In this document: piece by piece, positions 12,830-25,615 of the stretch
Numbering within the stretch: the first letter of the stretch is position 1
Layout of the letters: each line of letters opens with the position of its first letter
Assembly (NCBI GenBank): GCA_009760855.2
Contig: WPIO01000071.1
Span: 1,404,001-1,468,000, forward strand
DNA length: 64,000 bases
Source: Cristatella mucedo
Taxonomy: Eukaryota > Bryozoa > Phylactolaemata > Cristatellidae
Reading direction: 5' to 3'
Program-made: the position numbers and the translations under genes
Notes under the pieces: generated by a model
The model's database searches: none
What the model saw: the letters and a program-made list of their open reading frames with translations, nothing else
Told to the model about the DNA's origin: nothing

Positions 12830-12990
12830 GGCCTGCAGTGCCACGCCTTCATACTACTGTAGCACAACGCCAGCCTGGCTCATCAGCTATAGCATCCTGC
12901 TCTCCGCAGGAGCGGCTCTGATCGATGTCGGCTGGCCTGTCAACCCTATCGTCGCGGCTAGTTGTTCAATGGTAGGGCGGCGACGCAGGC
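12830..12990 (+). repeat. Unknown dispersed repeat, copy 1
   Basis: About 160 bases match, in reverse orientation, the segment 14625-14800. Shared blocks are TGTAGCACAA, CCAGC.TGGCTCA, CTGCTCTCCGCAGGAGC and GTCGGCTGGCCTGT/GTCAGCTGGCCTGT. In one frame both copies read LIDV.WPVNPIV.AS. The element type is not recognised. Confidence 0.65.
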
Positions 12991-13861
12991 AGAAGGCCGC
13001 CGCCGCTGTGAGGGGCCAGCCGACAGTGGCTGGACTGAGTGGTCGGTGGCACTTCGAACGACGGAGGCGAGTAGGCCGTTCGCGACAGCGATTGACGAAA
13101 AGGAGAGAGTCAACATCAGGAGAATTCGGCGGACCCCACCGAATACGGTCGTATAGCGCCCTTGCACGCATTTTGTGTTTGCGTTTCGTATTTTGTGTGC
13201 GCGTGCGCATGTGGACCCGGCATGGGGATTTGCCGAAGCGAAATAGAAGTAGTTTGGTGTAGTGTGCGATATTTCTGCCTTCGCGGTGGAAGCGGAGCTC
13301 TAGTTCTCCGGTCAGGGTCTAGGCTCCGGTTTGGGCTCCTCCGTCTTATTTGGGTCGTTCCCCACAATAGACGTAGGTAGCCTAAGTGCGGGGACGTATT
13401 TCCCCCGAAAGTGTGATCGTGCTGTTGTGAGCGTGTGAGGGGTGTGGAGATAAAACTGAGCTAGACGCGCAGCGACTTTGTGCGCTTGCGAATAAAGCTC
13501 AGTAAAATCCCCACTCGTGCGTCTCGCTTTCCAATTCACGACGCGGTCTCACGGCCCCTTTAATAACGGTAAGTAGGTCAGCGCCAGAAACGCTCGTTTC
13601 GTGGCGGCTTGCTTATTGCGCGTAGGCGCGCACCAGACTGCATTAGGCGGTAGGTTACGCCGCCAGGTAAGCGGCAGGTAACGCCTACTCCGCTAAGCCT
13701 TCGGCGTTACATTATTATTATTAATCCAAGGGTCGGACCGTTATAAACATATTGAAGTTTATGATCCTTAGTTTCTCCAAGCGAAAAATTGTCTACGTGC
13801 GAGCAGAATCATCATGGCGGAGTCCTCACTTCGGAAGCTTTACTGGATCCGTGAGAAGGCC
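12991..13861. other. Intergenic DNA with a possible poly(A) signal
   Basis: No recognisable gene. GCGAATAAAGCTCAGTAAAA near 13488 is followed by a C/T/G-rich stretch and resembles the R-U5 part of an LTR, but no matching second LTR or primer-binding site was found. Confidence 0.35.
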
Positions 13862-14000
13862 GAGCTGGTTTGGTCTAGCGGTTAAGGTGCACGCACCGAC
13901 CAAGGTCTGACTGAGGTCGTGGGCTCGAGCCCCGAGGCATATGTGAAGCGCCTGAATAGACATTAAGTTCTCTTGGGGCGCTATATAAATGAATTATATT
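13862..14000 (+). mobile_element. SINE family B copy 2
   Basis: Nearly identical to the copy at 11862: GAGCTGGTTTGGTCTAGCGG, GGGCTCGAGCCCC, then the hairpin tail AAGCGCCTGAATAGA...TTCTCTTGGGGCGCT and an A/T-rich end. One of the best-preserved copies. Confidence 0.9.
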
Positions 14001-14624
14001 TTTTATTTATATAAGGCAGAATGTGGAATCTGAGATGGTTCGTTGAAATCCTCATTTGTTAGGATCAGGGTAAACGCACATACGCTTGCTTTTAAAAGCA
14101 TTTCATGTTTTCAGAAGTTTTCTGTAGCACCTCTGTAGCACCGGGATTCAGTTAATTCCAGAAGTGAACATTTCTTACCTTCAGCTTTGCGAAGGTATCA
14201 ACAATAAAAAAGAGCTAAATATAAATAAAATAAAATAAAATAAATAAAATAATAATAAGTAATGAAATAAATAAGAGCACCTCGACTTGGCTCTTCCCTC
14301 TCTATTCGTGGTGCATATGCGAGCCTTTCATTTGCATGTATAGCAATGGATTTTTGGTTGGCATTTGCAAAATGCACAATCTGCGACCTATCGCAATTTA
14401 ACCTATTTAGGAGTCAGCAAACTTAGAGCTCAAAGAGCACATGAGGCAGGGAGCATATTAGCTATTCAACACCTTGTACACACAGCCTTAAACACGCTCG
14501 GTCTCCTAGTATAGTTTTTCTGCATGCGCAACTTTTTTGAAATAGTACGGTGTGTGTGGAAACTTTTTACGACAACATATTGCAGGTGACCAAAAAAGCG
14601 GCAATGATTCTAATCTTCACCGGC
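14001..14624. other. A/T-rich intergenic DNA
   Basis: Holds an (AAATA)n-like low-complexity stretch at about 14213-14270. Nothing else recognisable. Confidence 0.5.
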
Positions 14625-14800
14625 CGTCACAGCAAAAACTAGCTGTGACAATAGGGTTTACAGGCCAGCTGACATCAATCAGCGGCTCCTGCGGAGAGCA
14701 GTATGCTGGAGCAGGAGAGCAGGATGCAGGAGCCATTGAGCCAAGCTGGCCTTGTGCTACACTACTACCCAGCAGAGCAGGCCGCGAAGGAGATCTTACA
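14625..14800 (-). repeat. Unknown dispersed repeat, copy 2 (inverted)
   Basis: Reverse complement matches 12830-12990. It carries an extra short insertion in which CTGCTCTCC is repeated. With copy 1 it forms a widely spaced inverted repeat of about 1.6 kb loop length, with SINE B copy 2 inside the loop. Confidence 0.65.
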
Positions 14801-14883
14801 GTGGCTACTGTTCGGGTGTAGGAGGTCATACAGGTGCCGCATTTGTTGGGCCCATTGGCAGTGGCCAATTGCACAATGGGCAC

Positions 14884-14921
14884 GAACTCTAGTCCAGCCG
14901 GCGCCGGCTGGACTAGAGTTC
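14884..14921. repeat. 38-bp perfect palindrome
   Basis: The left half, GAACTCTAGTCCAGCCGGC, is followed directly by its exact reverse complement, with no spacer. It lies 31 bases before the CAG tract. DNA or RNA from this site could fold into a 19-bp stem. Confidence 0.97.
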
Positions 14922-14950
14922 TTCCGGCTCGGCTCTCGCGCCGGTCCTCC

Positions 14951-17162
<2,212 letters not shown>

Positions 17163-17310
17163 CTCCTTCAGGAGGTAAGGTGCTTGCTCTTCACGACCGA
17201 GGTCACGGGTTCGAATCCTGCTGCGGGCGAGCCTTCGCTTAGAACCGCAAGTGCTGGCGATAGCCGTTAAGGCTCCTCTGTCGCGATACAGACGAGACAA
17301 TTCAAGCAGC
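17163..17310 (+). mobile_element. SINE family A copy 1 (diverged)
   Basis: It has GGAGGTAAGGTGCTTGCTCT, the B-box GGTTCGAATCC, then GCGATAGCCGTTAAGGCTCC and TCTGTCGCGATACAGACGAG. These match the order of family A blocks in the copies at 19956 and 42176. The central hairpin of the family is lost here. Confidence 0.75.
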
Positions 17311-18760
17311 TTGTATTTACATTTATCGCACGCCGGAACCTCTACTTCGCGTTCGTGCGCTCTCGAGGGCCTTTCGCATCCGTATTTGCCTCGTAGTCAC
17401 CCTAGGGAGGGCCTTCGAAAAAAGGCTGTTGTACGAAAGCGACTGGAAGCGACGGACAGCGTGGCGTCCCGGCAGTCATCGACGATTGCCAATGATGGCC
17501 GCTGATCGATCGGCCATCGTCAGCCGTCGATAGCTGCGTGCAGCCGATAGCATTCGTCGGCCATGGAGCGGGCCCCTTCCCCACCCAGCACGGACCGAGC
17601 AGGGTTAGCTGGCCCCTGCATCTCTTCCCCCCCCCCCGGTCCCCACAGCGTACGGAGCGACCTACCGGAGCTGGCGGCAGTCCGCCGGTTCAATTCCATC
17701 GCGGCTGGCGATCCTCCGATCGGCTCGTTGCCGAACGGCGAGGAGAAACGGACCAGCTAATGCTAGTCTGCCGCCAAATGGGCGTGGCTGTCAATTCGGC
17801 TGACCTTAGCCTTCGACTTACTTAACACCTGTTCGACTCCGAGAGGAGTCGGTGATATTAGCCGTTTCCCTTGAACTTTGTCTCTCTCCCTCTCTCACTT
17901 TCACTGTCACTCTGTCTCTCTGCCTGTCTTTCTGTCAGTATGTCTGTCTGTTATTCAGTCATTCTGTCCGTCTCTCTCGACGTCTGTTTCTCTCGCTCAG
18001 TCTGACTTTTCTTCCACCTGATCCCATTTTTTGCTGCACCTCCATTAAACCTAGCCAGCGTATGGAATTCTGCAATGTCCTGCATCATCAGAGGTTCGAT
18101 GGAGGCTGGAGGCTGCGGCGGCTTCTCCATTCGACAGAAACGTGATCACGTGACTCGCGAACGCACCAACGTACCGGGGACCGGAAGCTGACTGCACGTG
18201 GCCGGGCTTTTACTTGGGCTGAGGTGGGGAGCGGCTTTGATTTCTATTTTTTACGACTGATGCATAGAATTTATTTGTCAAATGACACTTGAGAACGGGA
18301 ATTGGTCATCGGAGTATTTGAAGGCGCAACTGGCGGCACAATCTGGGCCTCGCTTCTTGGCTCGTAATCAGCTCTCGGACGCTGCTTTACAAAGCCAGTG
18401 CACAGAAGCTAAATACTTCCGCCCGATGGGCTGAGGAAGCAGAGGATGCCCTACCGGTCACTATCGCTTCCTGTCATCTATGCATGGTTACACACCGTGG
18501 GCAAGCAATGACATTCTCTCTGGAGCGGCCCGTTTATTGCCAGGCCTGCCCAATGCCAGCCCCGGTCGGGCTCGTTAAGCAAAGGTAACCTGACCGGATA
18601 ATACTTGGCAGAGTGGATCACCTGGGTCATCGTCTAGTGATCCCAGTAAATCGTGGTGGCTCTTTGATTGGACTCGAGCTGGAGCACTAGCCACTGTGTG
18701 CTAAAATTGAAATTATTCCTGAACCTAGTTTCTCTAAGCACTTTGAAATTATTGAACGAT
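17311..18760. other. Intergenic DNA with a pyrimidine-rich stretch
   Basis: An 11-base C run lies at 17627-17637 and a CT/CTGT-rich stretch at about 17878-17995. No recognisable gene. Text around 18600-18760 may hold a very old retroelement tail, but it is not convincing. Confidence 0.4.
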
Positions 18761-18930
18761 AGTAATAATAATATTGCACTTGATAAAGAGCCCTCAGAGA
18801 ACCTAATCTCTTGCTAGGCGCTTTAAATTTGCTGCAAAGGGAAATGCAATTGAATGGTAAGTGAAATCATGCTTGAAAAACAAACAAAATGAATAATATG
18901 GTTAGGGGTGACATGCACAGGGACATACGA
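18761..18930 (-). mobile_element. LINE 3' end fragment
   Basis: Starts with the (ATT)n tail in reverse (AATAATAATATTGCACTTGA), then the tail hairpin and GCTGCAAAGGGAAATGCAAT, then AATAATATGGTTAGGGGTGA. All match the reverse complement of the 3' UTR of the LINE at 59568-60697. Confidence 0.85.
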
Positions 18931-19420
18931 TGAAGCGACAGTGGCACTCACTTTTTGGCAGGAGATGCATTATTTTGCATTGTTCCAGCTAATAAATGCG
19001 CAGCTCCTGCTACATTCGACATGTAGCATCCAGTATCCCAGCACTCAGCTTCCGGCCAAGGTGAGAAGCAACAAAAAATGGAATGCTGGCAGTGCCGAAG
19101 TTATTTAGGACTTGCTCAGTCGGCGCCGCCTGCCAAACCAGATGCGTTGCTTCTATCAACCAGGCAAAAGTTTCATCTGAATAGGCTTGAGCTCGATCTG
19201 TGCAAAACCCATCCGCATAAGAAGCAGCCAGCCGACTCGGTGCAGGCGGCTGTGAACTGGCGTGGCAGCTGCCGAGAAAGTGGCTGAACATGTCTGAAAA
19301 TCCTCGACAGCAATTTATTATTGAGCTAGGAGAGATTTCGAAGCGATTCGCGAACTTTGATACCTGCTGCTGTTCCGTTGTCAAGTTTCTTTTATTATAA
19401 ATAAATAATAAAATAAAATA
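18931..19420. other. Intergenic DNA
   Basis: No recognisable gene. A 124-codon minus ORF (19010-19384) has no family resemblance. A TAAATAAT-like A/T stretch near 19395-19420 borders the next SINE. Confidence 0.35.
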
Positions 19421-19605
19421 CTAGCTGATGGAACAGCCTACTTTTTTAAAGCGACGGAAGAGCCTTAAAGGCTATCGATATCACTTGCAACAGTGATAAA
19501 AATTGCCCACAGCAGGATTCGAACCTACAACCTCGGTCCCGACGACGTGGGCGAGGTAGTGGCAAGCAACCCCAAGCCTTTACCTTGTGTGTCATCACGG
19601 CTCAC
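19421..19605 (-). mobile_element. SINE family A copy 2
   Basis: Read on the minus strand it has the tRNA-like head with B-box GGTTCGAATCC, a hairpin TATCACT...AGTGATA, then GCCTTTAAGGCTCTTCCGTC and the AGGCTGTTCCATCAGCTAG end. The hairpin arms differ from the other copies, but the two arms still pair. Confidence 0.82.
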
Positions 19606-19839
19606 CATCGTGACCGAAGACACTTCTTAGGCCGTAATTAACGGAGGAGCAGTCAGGCGATGTAATGATATTTCAGCAAGATTATGGCAGCCTTAGGGAT
19701 TCATATCGGTATCTGAATTACAATCTATAGGAATCAGATACGTCATAGGTTGTAAGTAGGCATTTGTGCACTGAGTCATAGAACCAGACCATTGTATACT
19801 CCGGCCGGTGCTGTAAACAAGCAGCCCTATGTAGCCGTT
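19606..19839. other. Short intergenic spacer
   Basis: Nothing recognisable between SINE A copy 2 and the next LINE tail. Confidence 0.4.
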
Positions 19840-19955
19840 ATAATAATAATAATAATACACTTGATAAAGCGCCCTTACATAACTCGATCTCTTTCTAGGC
19901 ACTTTACATTTGCTGCAAAGGAAACACGATCGAATGGCGAGCAATATCATGCTTG
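19840..19955 (-). mobile_element. LINE 3' end, first part (split by a SINE)
   Basis: (AAT)n, then ACACTTGATAAAGCGCCCTT, TCTTTCTAGGCACTTTACAT and ATATCATGCTTGA follow the reverse complement of the LINE 3' UTR. The text then jumps into SINE A and resumes at 20141. Confidence 0.88.
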
Positions 19956-20140
19956 AGCCGTAATGGCTCACTAGGTAAGGCGGTTGCTTTTCACGTCCTC
20001 GGCCCCGAGGTCGTGGGTTCGAATCCTGCAGTGGGCGATTCTTTATCGCCACTGCAAGCGGTGGTGATAGCCGTCAAGGCTCTTCTGTCGCTATACAAAA
20101 AGAGGCTGTTTAATCAGCTAGGATTTATTTATTTATTTAT
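19956..20140 (+). mobile_element. SINE family A copy 3, nested in a LINE
   Basis: Complete-looking copy: TAATGGCTCACTAGGTAAGG (A-box region), GGTTCGAATCC (B-box), hairpin TATCGCCACTGCAAGCGGTG, AAGGCTCTTCTGTCGCTATA, AAGAGGCTGTTTAATCAGCT, ending in a TTTATTTAT tail. It sits inside the 3' UTR of a LINE of opposite orientation, so it is younger than that LINE. Confidence 0.9.
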
Positions 20141-20640
20141 AAACACTATGAATAACATGGTTAGGGGTGACAGGCATAGGGTTAGCATGCAAGTGTGGTT
20201 ATTGGCAGCATGCATCAGTGTCAGTACGCATAGTCACATAAAAGAATAATCAAAGGGACCCAATACATGCTGTCATAAATAGGTGCGTTTCTATGTTCTT
20301 TTTAAATTTGGTGAAGTCAGGGGATGTCGTGACTCAATTCGGGAGTGTTTCCCAGGCTTTGGGAGCATACGAACTAAATGCACGGTCTCCAAAGGATTTG
20401 AGATTTTATGAGCTATAGGTAAACTGTTAGATTCCGAAAAGCCTGGGTGGTACGATGCTTGGCCTGGTGGGGGAGTTGATCTGATAGGAAGGCTGGAGCC
20501 AAAGAATGTAGTGACCTAAAAGTGAGCGACAAAACCTCGAAGTCGATGCGGTGCTTGACTGGTAGCCAGTGCAAGTTGGCGAGAAGTGGTGCGATGTGGC
20601 AACTGCGACGCTCACGACAGCCGGTAGGCTAGCCGTTCAG
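20141..20640 (-). mobile_element. LINE 3' part, second piece
   Basis: Continues from 19955: AATAACATGGTTAGGGGTGA, then the reverse complement of the C-terminal LINE coding region (phrases TTTGGGAGCATACGAACTAA and TGGTAGCCAGTGCAAGTTGG). Frameshifts and stops leave no usable frame. The end near 20620 carries a small deletion relative to other copies. Confidence 0.88.
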
Positions 20641-21240
20641 TAGACCTTTCTGCGTTAAAGACATAGGTTTTTTGCTAAATTAAGGTACGTGCGCTCCAAT
20701 TTGCCACCGTGTTCCGCTGCCTTTGGCGTCGCTACGCGCCTGGGATGCAACAACGACTCGCTAGCTGACACTGCTCGGTAGTCTCCATTGGGTCCACCTG
20801 ACTTGCCAAGCCACCGCCGTCAACCGGCTGAGAACAGCGGACCCACTTTTGCGGACTCTCAAATGCTCCTTTACGACTGCATCTAGATGCAGAGAACCAT
20901 TGACGAGAGAAAAAAAGAACAGATTGGAGCACGGAAACTGTGCCGGATTGTGACCGAAGAGCACGAGGGGACAGCAAGATGTCAAAGCAATAAATTGGGG
21001 TTAGGGATTCTTTGAGCTTGGCCACCTAGGCCGACAAAACGCATTCCGCGGCAGCCGAGAGTGAGTAATACAGTGCTACATCGCGTGGTCAAGCATGATT
21101 AGCCTGCCAGTACGACGTGATGTGTAGAGAATGCCAGTGCAATGAGAACAAGTGGAAAAAAATTAACGCTTACATTTATCGTTCTTGGAGCGTAGACAAG
21201 TCGTTTCATTCAAGATTTGATGGGCAAAGCACTAGACACA
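20641..21240. other. Intergenic DNA
   Basis: No recognisable gene or repeat. Confidence 0.4.
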
Positions 21241-21417
21241 GATAAGATTTGCAGATATAGTATCGCTGCTTCGCAGGTATAGTATCGCTGCTGTGCAGAT
21301 ATAGTATCGCTGCTGTGCAGATATAGTATCGCTGCTGTGCCGATATAGTATCACTGCTTTGCAGATATAGTATCGCTGCTGTGCATATAGAGTATTGCTG
21401 CTGTGCAGATATAGTAT

Positions 21418-21451
<34 letters not shown>

Positions 21452-21515
21452 ATACTATATCTGCACAGCAGCAATAGACTGCATATAGACTATTGCTGCT
21501 GTGCAGATATAGCAT

Positions 21516-21557
<42 letters not shown>

Positions 21558-21617
21558 ATACTATATCTGCACAGCAGCAATACTCTATATGCACAGCAGC
21601 GATACTATATCTGCAAA

Positions 21618-21622
<5 letters not shown>
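21241..21622. repeat. Fold-back element with (AT)n loops
   Basis: Direct copies of a roughly 22-bp unit, TGCTGTGCAGATATAGTATC plus GC, fill 21248-21420. Inverted copies follow at 21449-21480 and 21555-21622, separated by (AT)n. The segment 21360-21420 is the exact reverse complement of 21557-21617, so the whole block can fold into a long hairpin with smaller hairpins inside. Confidence 0.92.

Positions 21623-21706
<84 letters not shown>
21623..21706. repeat. (AT)n microsatellite
   Basis: Uninterrupted alternating AT directly following the fold-back block. Confidence 0.97.
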
Positions 21707-22724
<1,018 letters not shown>

Positions 22725-22800
22725 CAATAATGTTATATTAACAATAGTAAATTTGCATAGCGCCCGCAGAGAACCGAACCTCCTAGACGCTTGACAGCTG
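22725..22800 (-). mobile_element. Decayed LINE or SINE tail
   Basis: GCATAGCGCCCGCAGAGAAC, CCTCCTAGACGCTTGACA and GCTGCTGCA match the reverse of the LINE tail hairpin with several changes. Confidence 0.55.
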
Positions 22801-23394
22801 CTGCATAGAAGGCCTTGCCAAAAGAATTGTGGTAAAATCCGCAAGCAGTCGGCGTAGTGTGAGCAGGTACATGCAGGCGAAGAACGAATCGAAAAGACCC
22901 ATGAAATGCTGAATATACCTGACAAACCCACAGCTACGAGCGCCTCGCCTGGATTGAGGACTGATGGCTGCCGGCATTGTATAGAATGGGACGCTTCGCG
23001 TGATCGAGGATAATACCATGTACATAAAGAAAGAAAATGGTCCCAACCGGCATACAATAGCCGCCAACTTAAATACAGATTATAATTTAAAGCTTATTAT
23101 TTTACATTATAAAGCTTATAAAGGCCCTAAAGCTGAAGTGCCTCCGGCCACGATTGGCGATTGAATGCGGGCTGCCAGCCAATGTGTGTCTGTATGGAGA
23201 CGTTTTGCATGACCAGGAATTAGAAAAGACAAAGAGTCAGAGTCAGATGCTGGATTATTATGGCTAAGTACCCGCAGCTATAGTAAAGCCTTTGGTAGGG
23301 ATCGGGAAAGCGGATTTAAGCTCACAGGATTGTATCTGAGCGAAGATTGTATTGCGTGACCAAGTATGAGACTTAACAAATTGAAAAAAGCACG
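22801..23394. other. Intergenic DNA
   Basis: No recognisable gene. Confidence 0.35.
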
Positions 23395-23882
23395 GTTTCT
23401 ATCTATACTCAGTCTCTTTCAAGGCGCTTTACATTTGCTGCAAAGGGAAACCGCGATCGCATTGTGAGTGATATCATGCTTGATAAACAACGCGAATAAC
23501 ATGATTAGGGGTGACAAGCACAGAGTCAGCATGCAAGTGTGGTTAGTGGCAGTATGCACAGTGTCAGCGCGCATAAGTATATAAAGCAGGTATCTCAGGG
23601 TCTCACTAAATGCTGTCATAAATAGGTGCGTTTTAAATTTCATTTTAAATGTGGTCAAGTCAGGAGATGTCGTGACACAAGTCGGGAGTGAGTTCCAGAC
23701 TTTGAGAGCATACGAACTAAAGGCAAGGTCTCCAAAGGATTTGAGCTTTGTACGAGGTATAGGTAAACAGTTAGATTCCGAAAAGCGGGTGGTACGATCC
23801 TTAGCCTGGTGGGAAGTAGTTTTGTTAGGTAGGCTGGAGCCAGAGAATGGAGGGATCTAAAAGTAAGTGACAGAACTTGGAA
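23395..23882 (-). mobile_element. LINE 3' fragment
   Basis: Tail hairpin reversed (TCAAGGCGCTTTACATTTGC), then the 3' UTR phrases ATCATGCTTGATAAACAA and GATTAGGGGTGACAAGCACA. The C-terminal coding part follows in reverse up to GAACTTGGAATTGTC. Stops and frameshifts are present. Confidence 0.88.
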
Positions 23883-25527
23883 TTGTCTTAATTAAATAAA
23901 GGCGAGTCATCTTCACGATTACAGTGGCTGATACATGCTCCTCTGGCCAGGATTAGCCACCGTCGGCTGCCTCCGCGGTTTCACTACGTAGAACTATAAT
24001 GTGACCAGGTATGGGACTGCGTAAACAAGAAAATGTGAGCTGTTCTAGATTGTTATTATTATTGTTATTGCTGACAACCCCACGGCCATAGATCGTCAAA
24101 ACAGGATTGATGACTTTTGGCAGCCGGCATTGTATCAGAAAGAAAGCCTCTTGCTTGATTAGGTATTAGACTGTGTAAATTAACGAGGAATGTCTCAAGA
24201 AAATACCTCTAAAATGTATGTCCGACAATCGAATATGTGTTTAGGGTACCTTTTGAAAGAAAAGTGTGTTAAAAATCTGATCGGAAGTTCTGATGACTTC
24301 CGCACGAAAGAAAAAATCGTCGTGCAAACCACGTCTAAAACGGATGTAAACAGGAAGCAACAAATCTACAAATAGAAAATTTACCAACCTCTGCACCGTA
24401 TGCGACTTGTGTCCCGAATCATCGAAGCTTGTTAGATCGCAATACCTGTTTGAAGCTGGTTGAAGTGCATTATTGTGACTTGTTTACACCTTAATTTCCA
24501 GGGTCAATTGGTGCCGTGTAAATTCCATAATTTGGCTTATACTTCACGTGTCGGAGTGGAATTTAAAATGAGAGCTCAACTCTGCTTGCGTCAAATGAGA
24601 CAGGAAAGATTTTTATGATTTCGTGTGGATACATTTTGCCGTATACGTCATCAAACGTTTTGGAGCTTTATTTTCAGAGGTCGTGGACATATAATGGAAG
24701 GGCCCTGTGCAGGATTGTTATAACTGACATTGCTATGAGTGACCACAGGTAAAGAGCCTTTGTCCAAGATTAAGGATTTTTGGCTGCCAAAATTTTATCA
24801 GAATAGAGTTGCTTTACATGACCCGGTATTAGACCATGAAGAATTAAAAAAGCCAAATTCCCGCGCATGATTAAAATGGCTGACAAACCCGCAGCTGTAA
24901 TTATTCTGAACAAGAGCATAGAAATGGCCGCTCATAACTTGCAGATGTCTGAAACCTTAACCTTGATTGACGATTTGGGTGGCGAAATGGGAAGTGAGAT
25001 CAGAATGGGAATGTGGGGAACATATAAGTGCGGAACATCTCTCTGAGAAGGTTATATCTACTGTGGAGCCCGGCACTGTTGTAACTAGCTTCGAGACTGC
25101 TGTCACTAGAACTGTCAACAGTTAGTGCTGCTGCTCCGACGCTGGCAAAGCTACATTCTCTGACTGATTATTTATCTCTGTCAATAGCACCGCAAAGCCA
25201 CACAGACTGAGCAGGTGTTACGCAGGAGCGTTTTTAAAGCGAGCTCAAAGTCTAAGCGGCTATTGGTACGCGTTGGATAGCTAACAGGCTTTATCTCACG
25301 CAACAAAGTGAAAGTGAGAAGAATAGCTGAGTCAGTAGGGCAGTTGAGGTAGTAAGTAGCACGGAAGTAGCAGTTCAGGATTGCTCAAAAGAATGTGCCG
25401 CAATCGCCAGTAGTCGACGAGCTATCGTTGTATAAGAATTGTAGAAGTAAGTAATTACAGTCTAGGATTTGCAGAGCAAAAGCTTCTATTGCCAACGGCC
25501 TTTAACTAAAATGCCTGATCTTGCTTC
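23883..25527. other. A/T-moderate intergenic DNA
   Basis: No recognisable gene. Two loosely similar passages (near 24060-24180 and 24710-24850) share TGGCTGCC, TTTATCAGAA and a 'GACC.GGTATTAGACC' phrase, and a third similar passage lies near 23160-23360. This suggests an old dispersed repeat that I cannot classify. Confidence 0.4.
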
Positions 25528-25615
25528 GTTTGCAGCAATTGTAAAGCGCCTAGAAAGAGAATGAGTTCTCTGAGGGAGCTTTATCAAAATTATTGTATTA
25601 TTATTATTACTATTG
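25528..25615 (+). mobile_element. LINE 3' tail
   Basis: TTTGCAGCAATTGTAAAGCG, then CCTAGAAAGAGAATGAGTTC, TCTGAGGGAGCTTTATCAAA and (ATT)n. Only the hairpin tail is present, as expected of a strongly 5'-truncated insertion. Confidence 0.85.
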
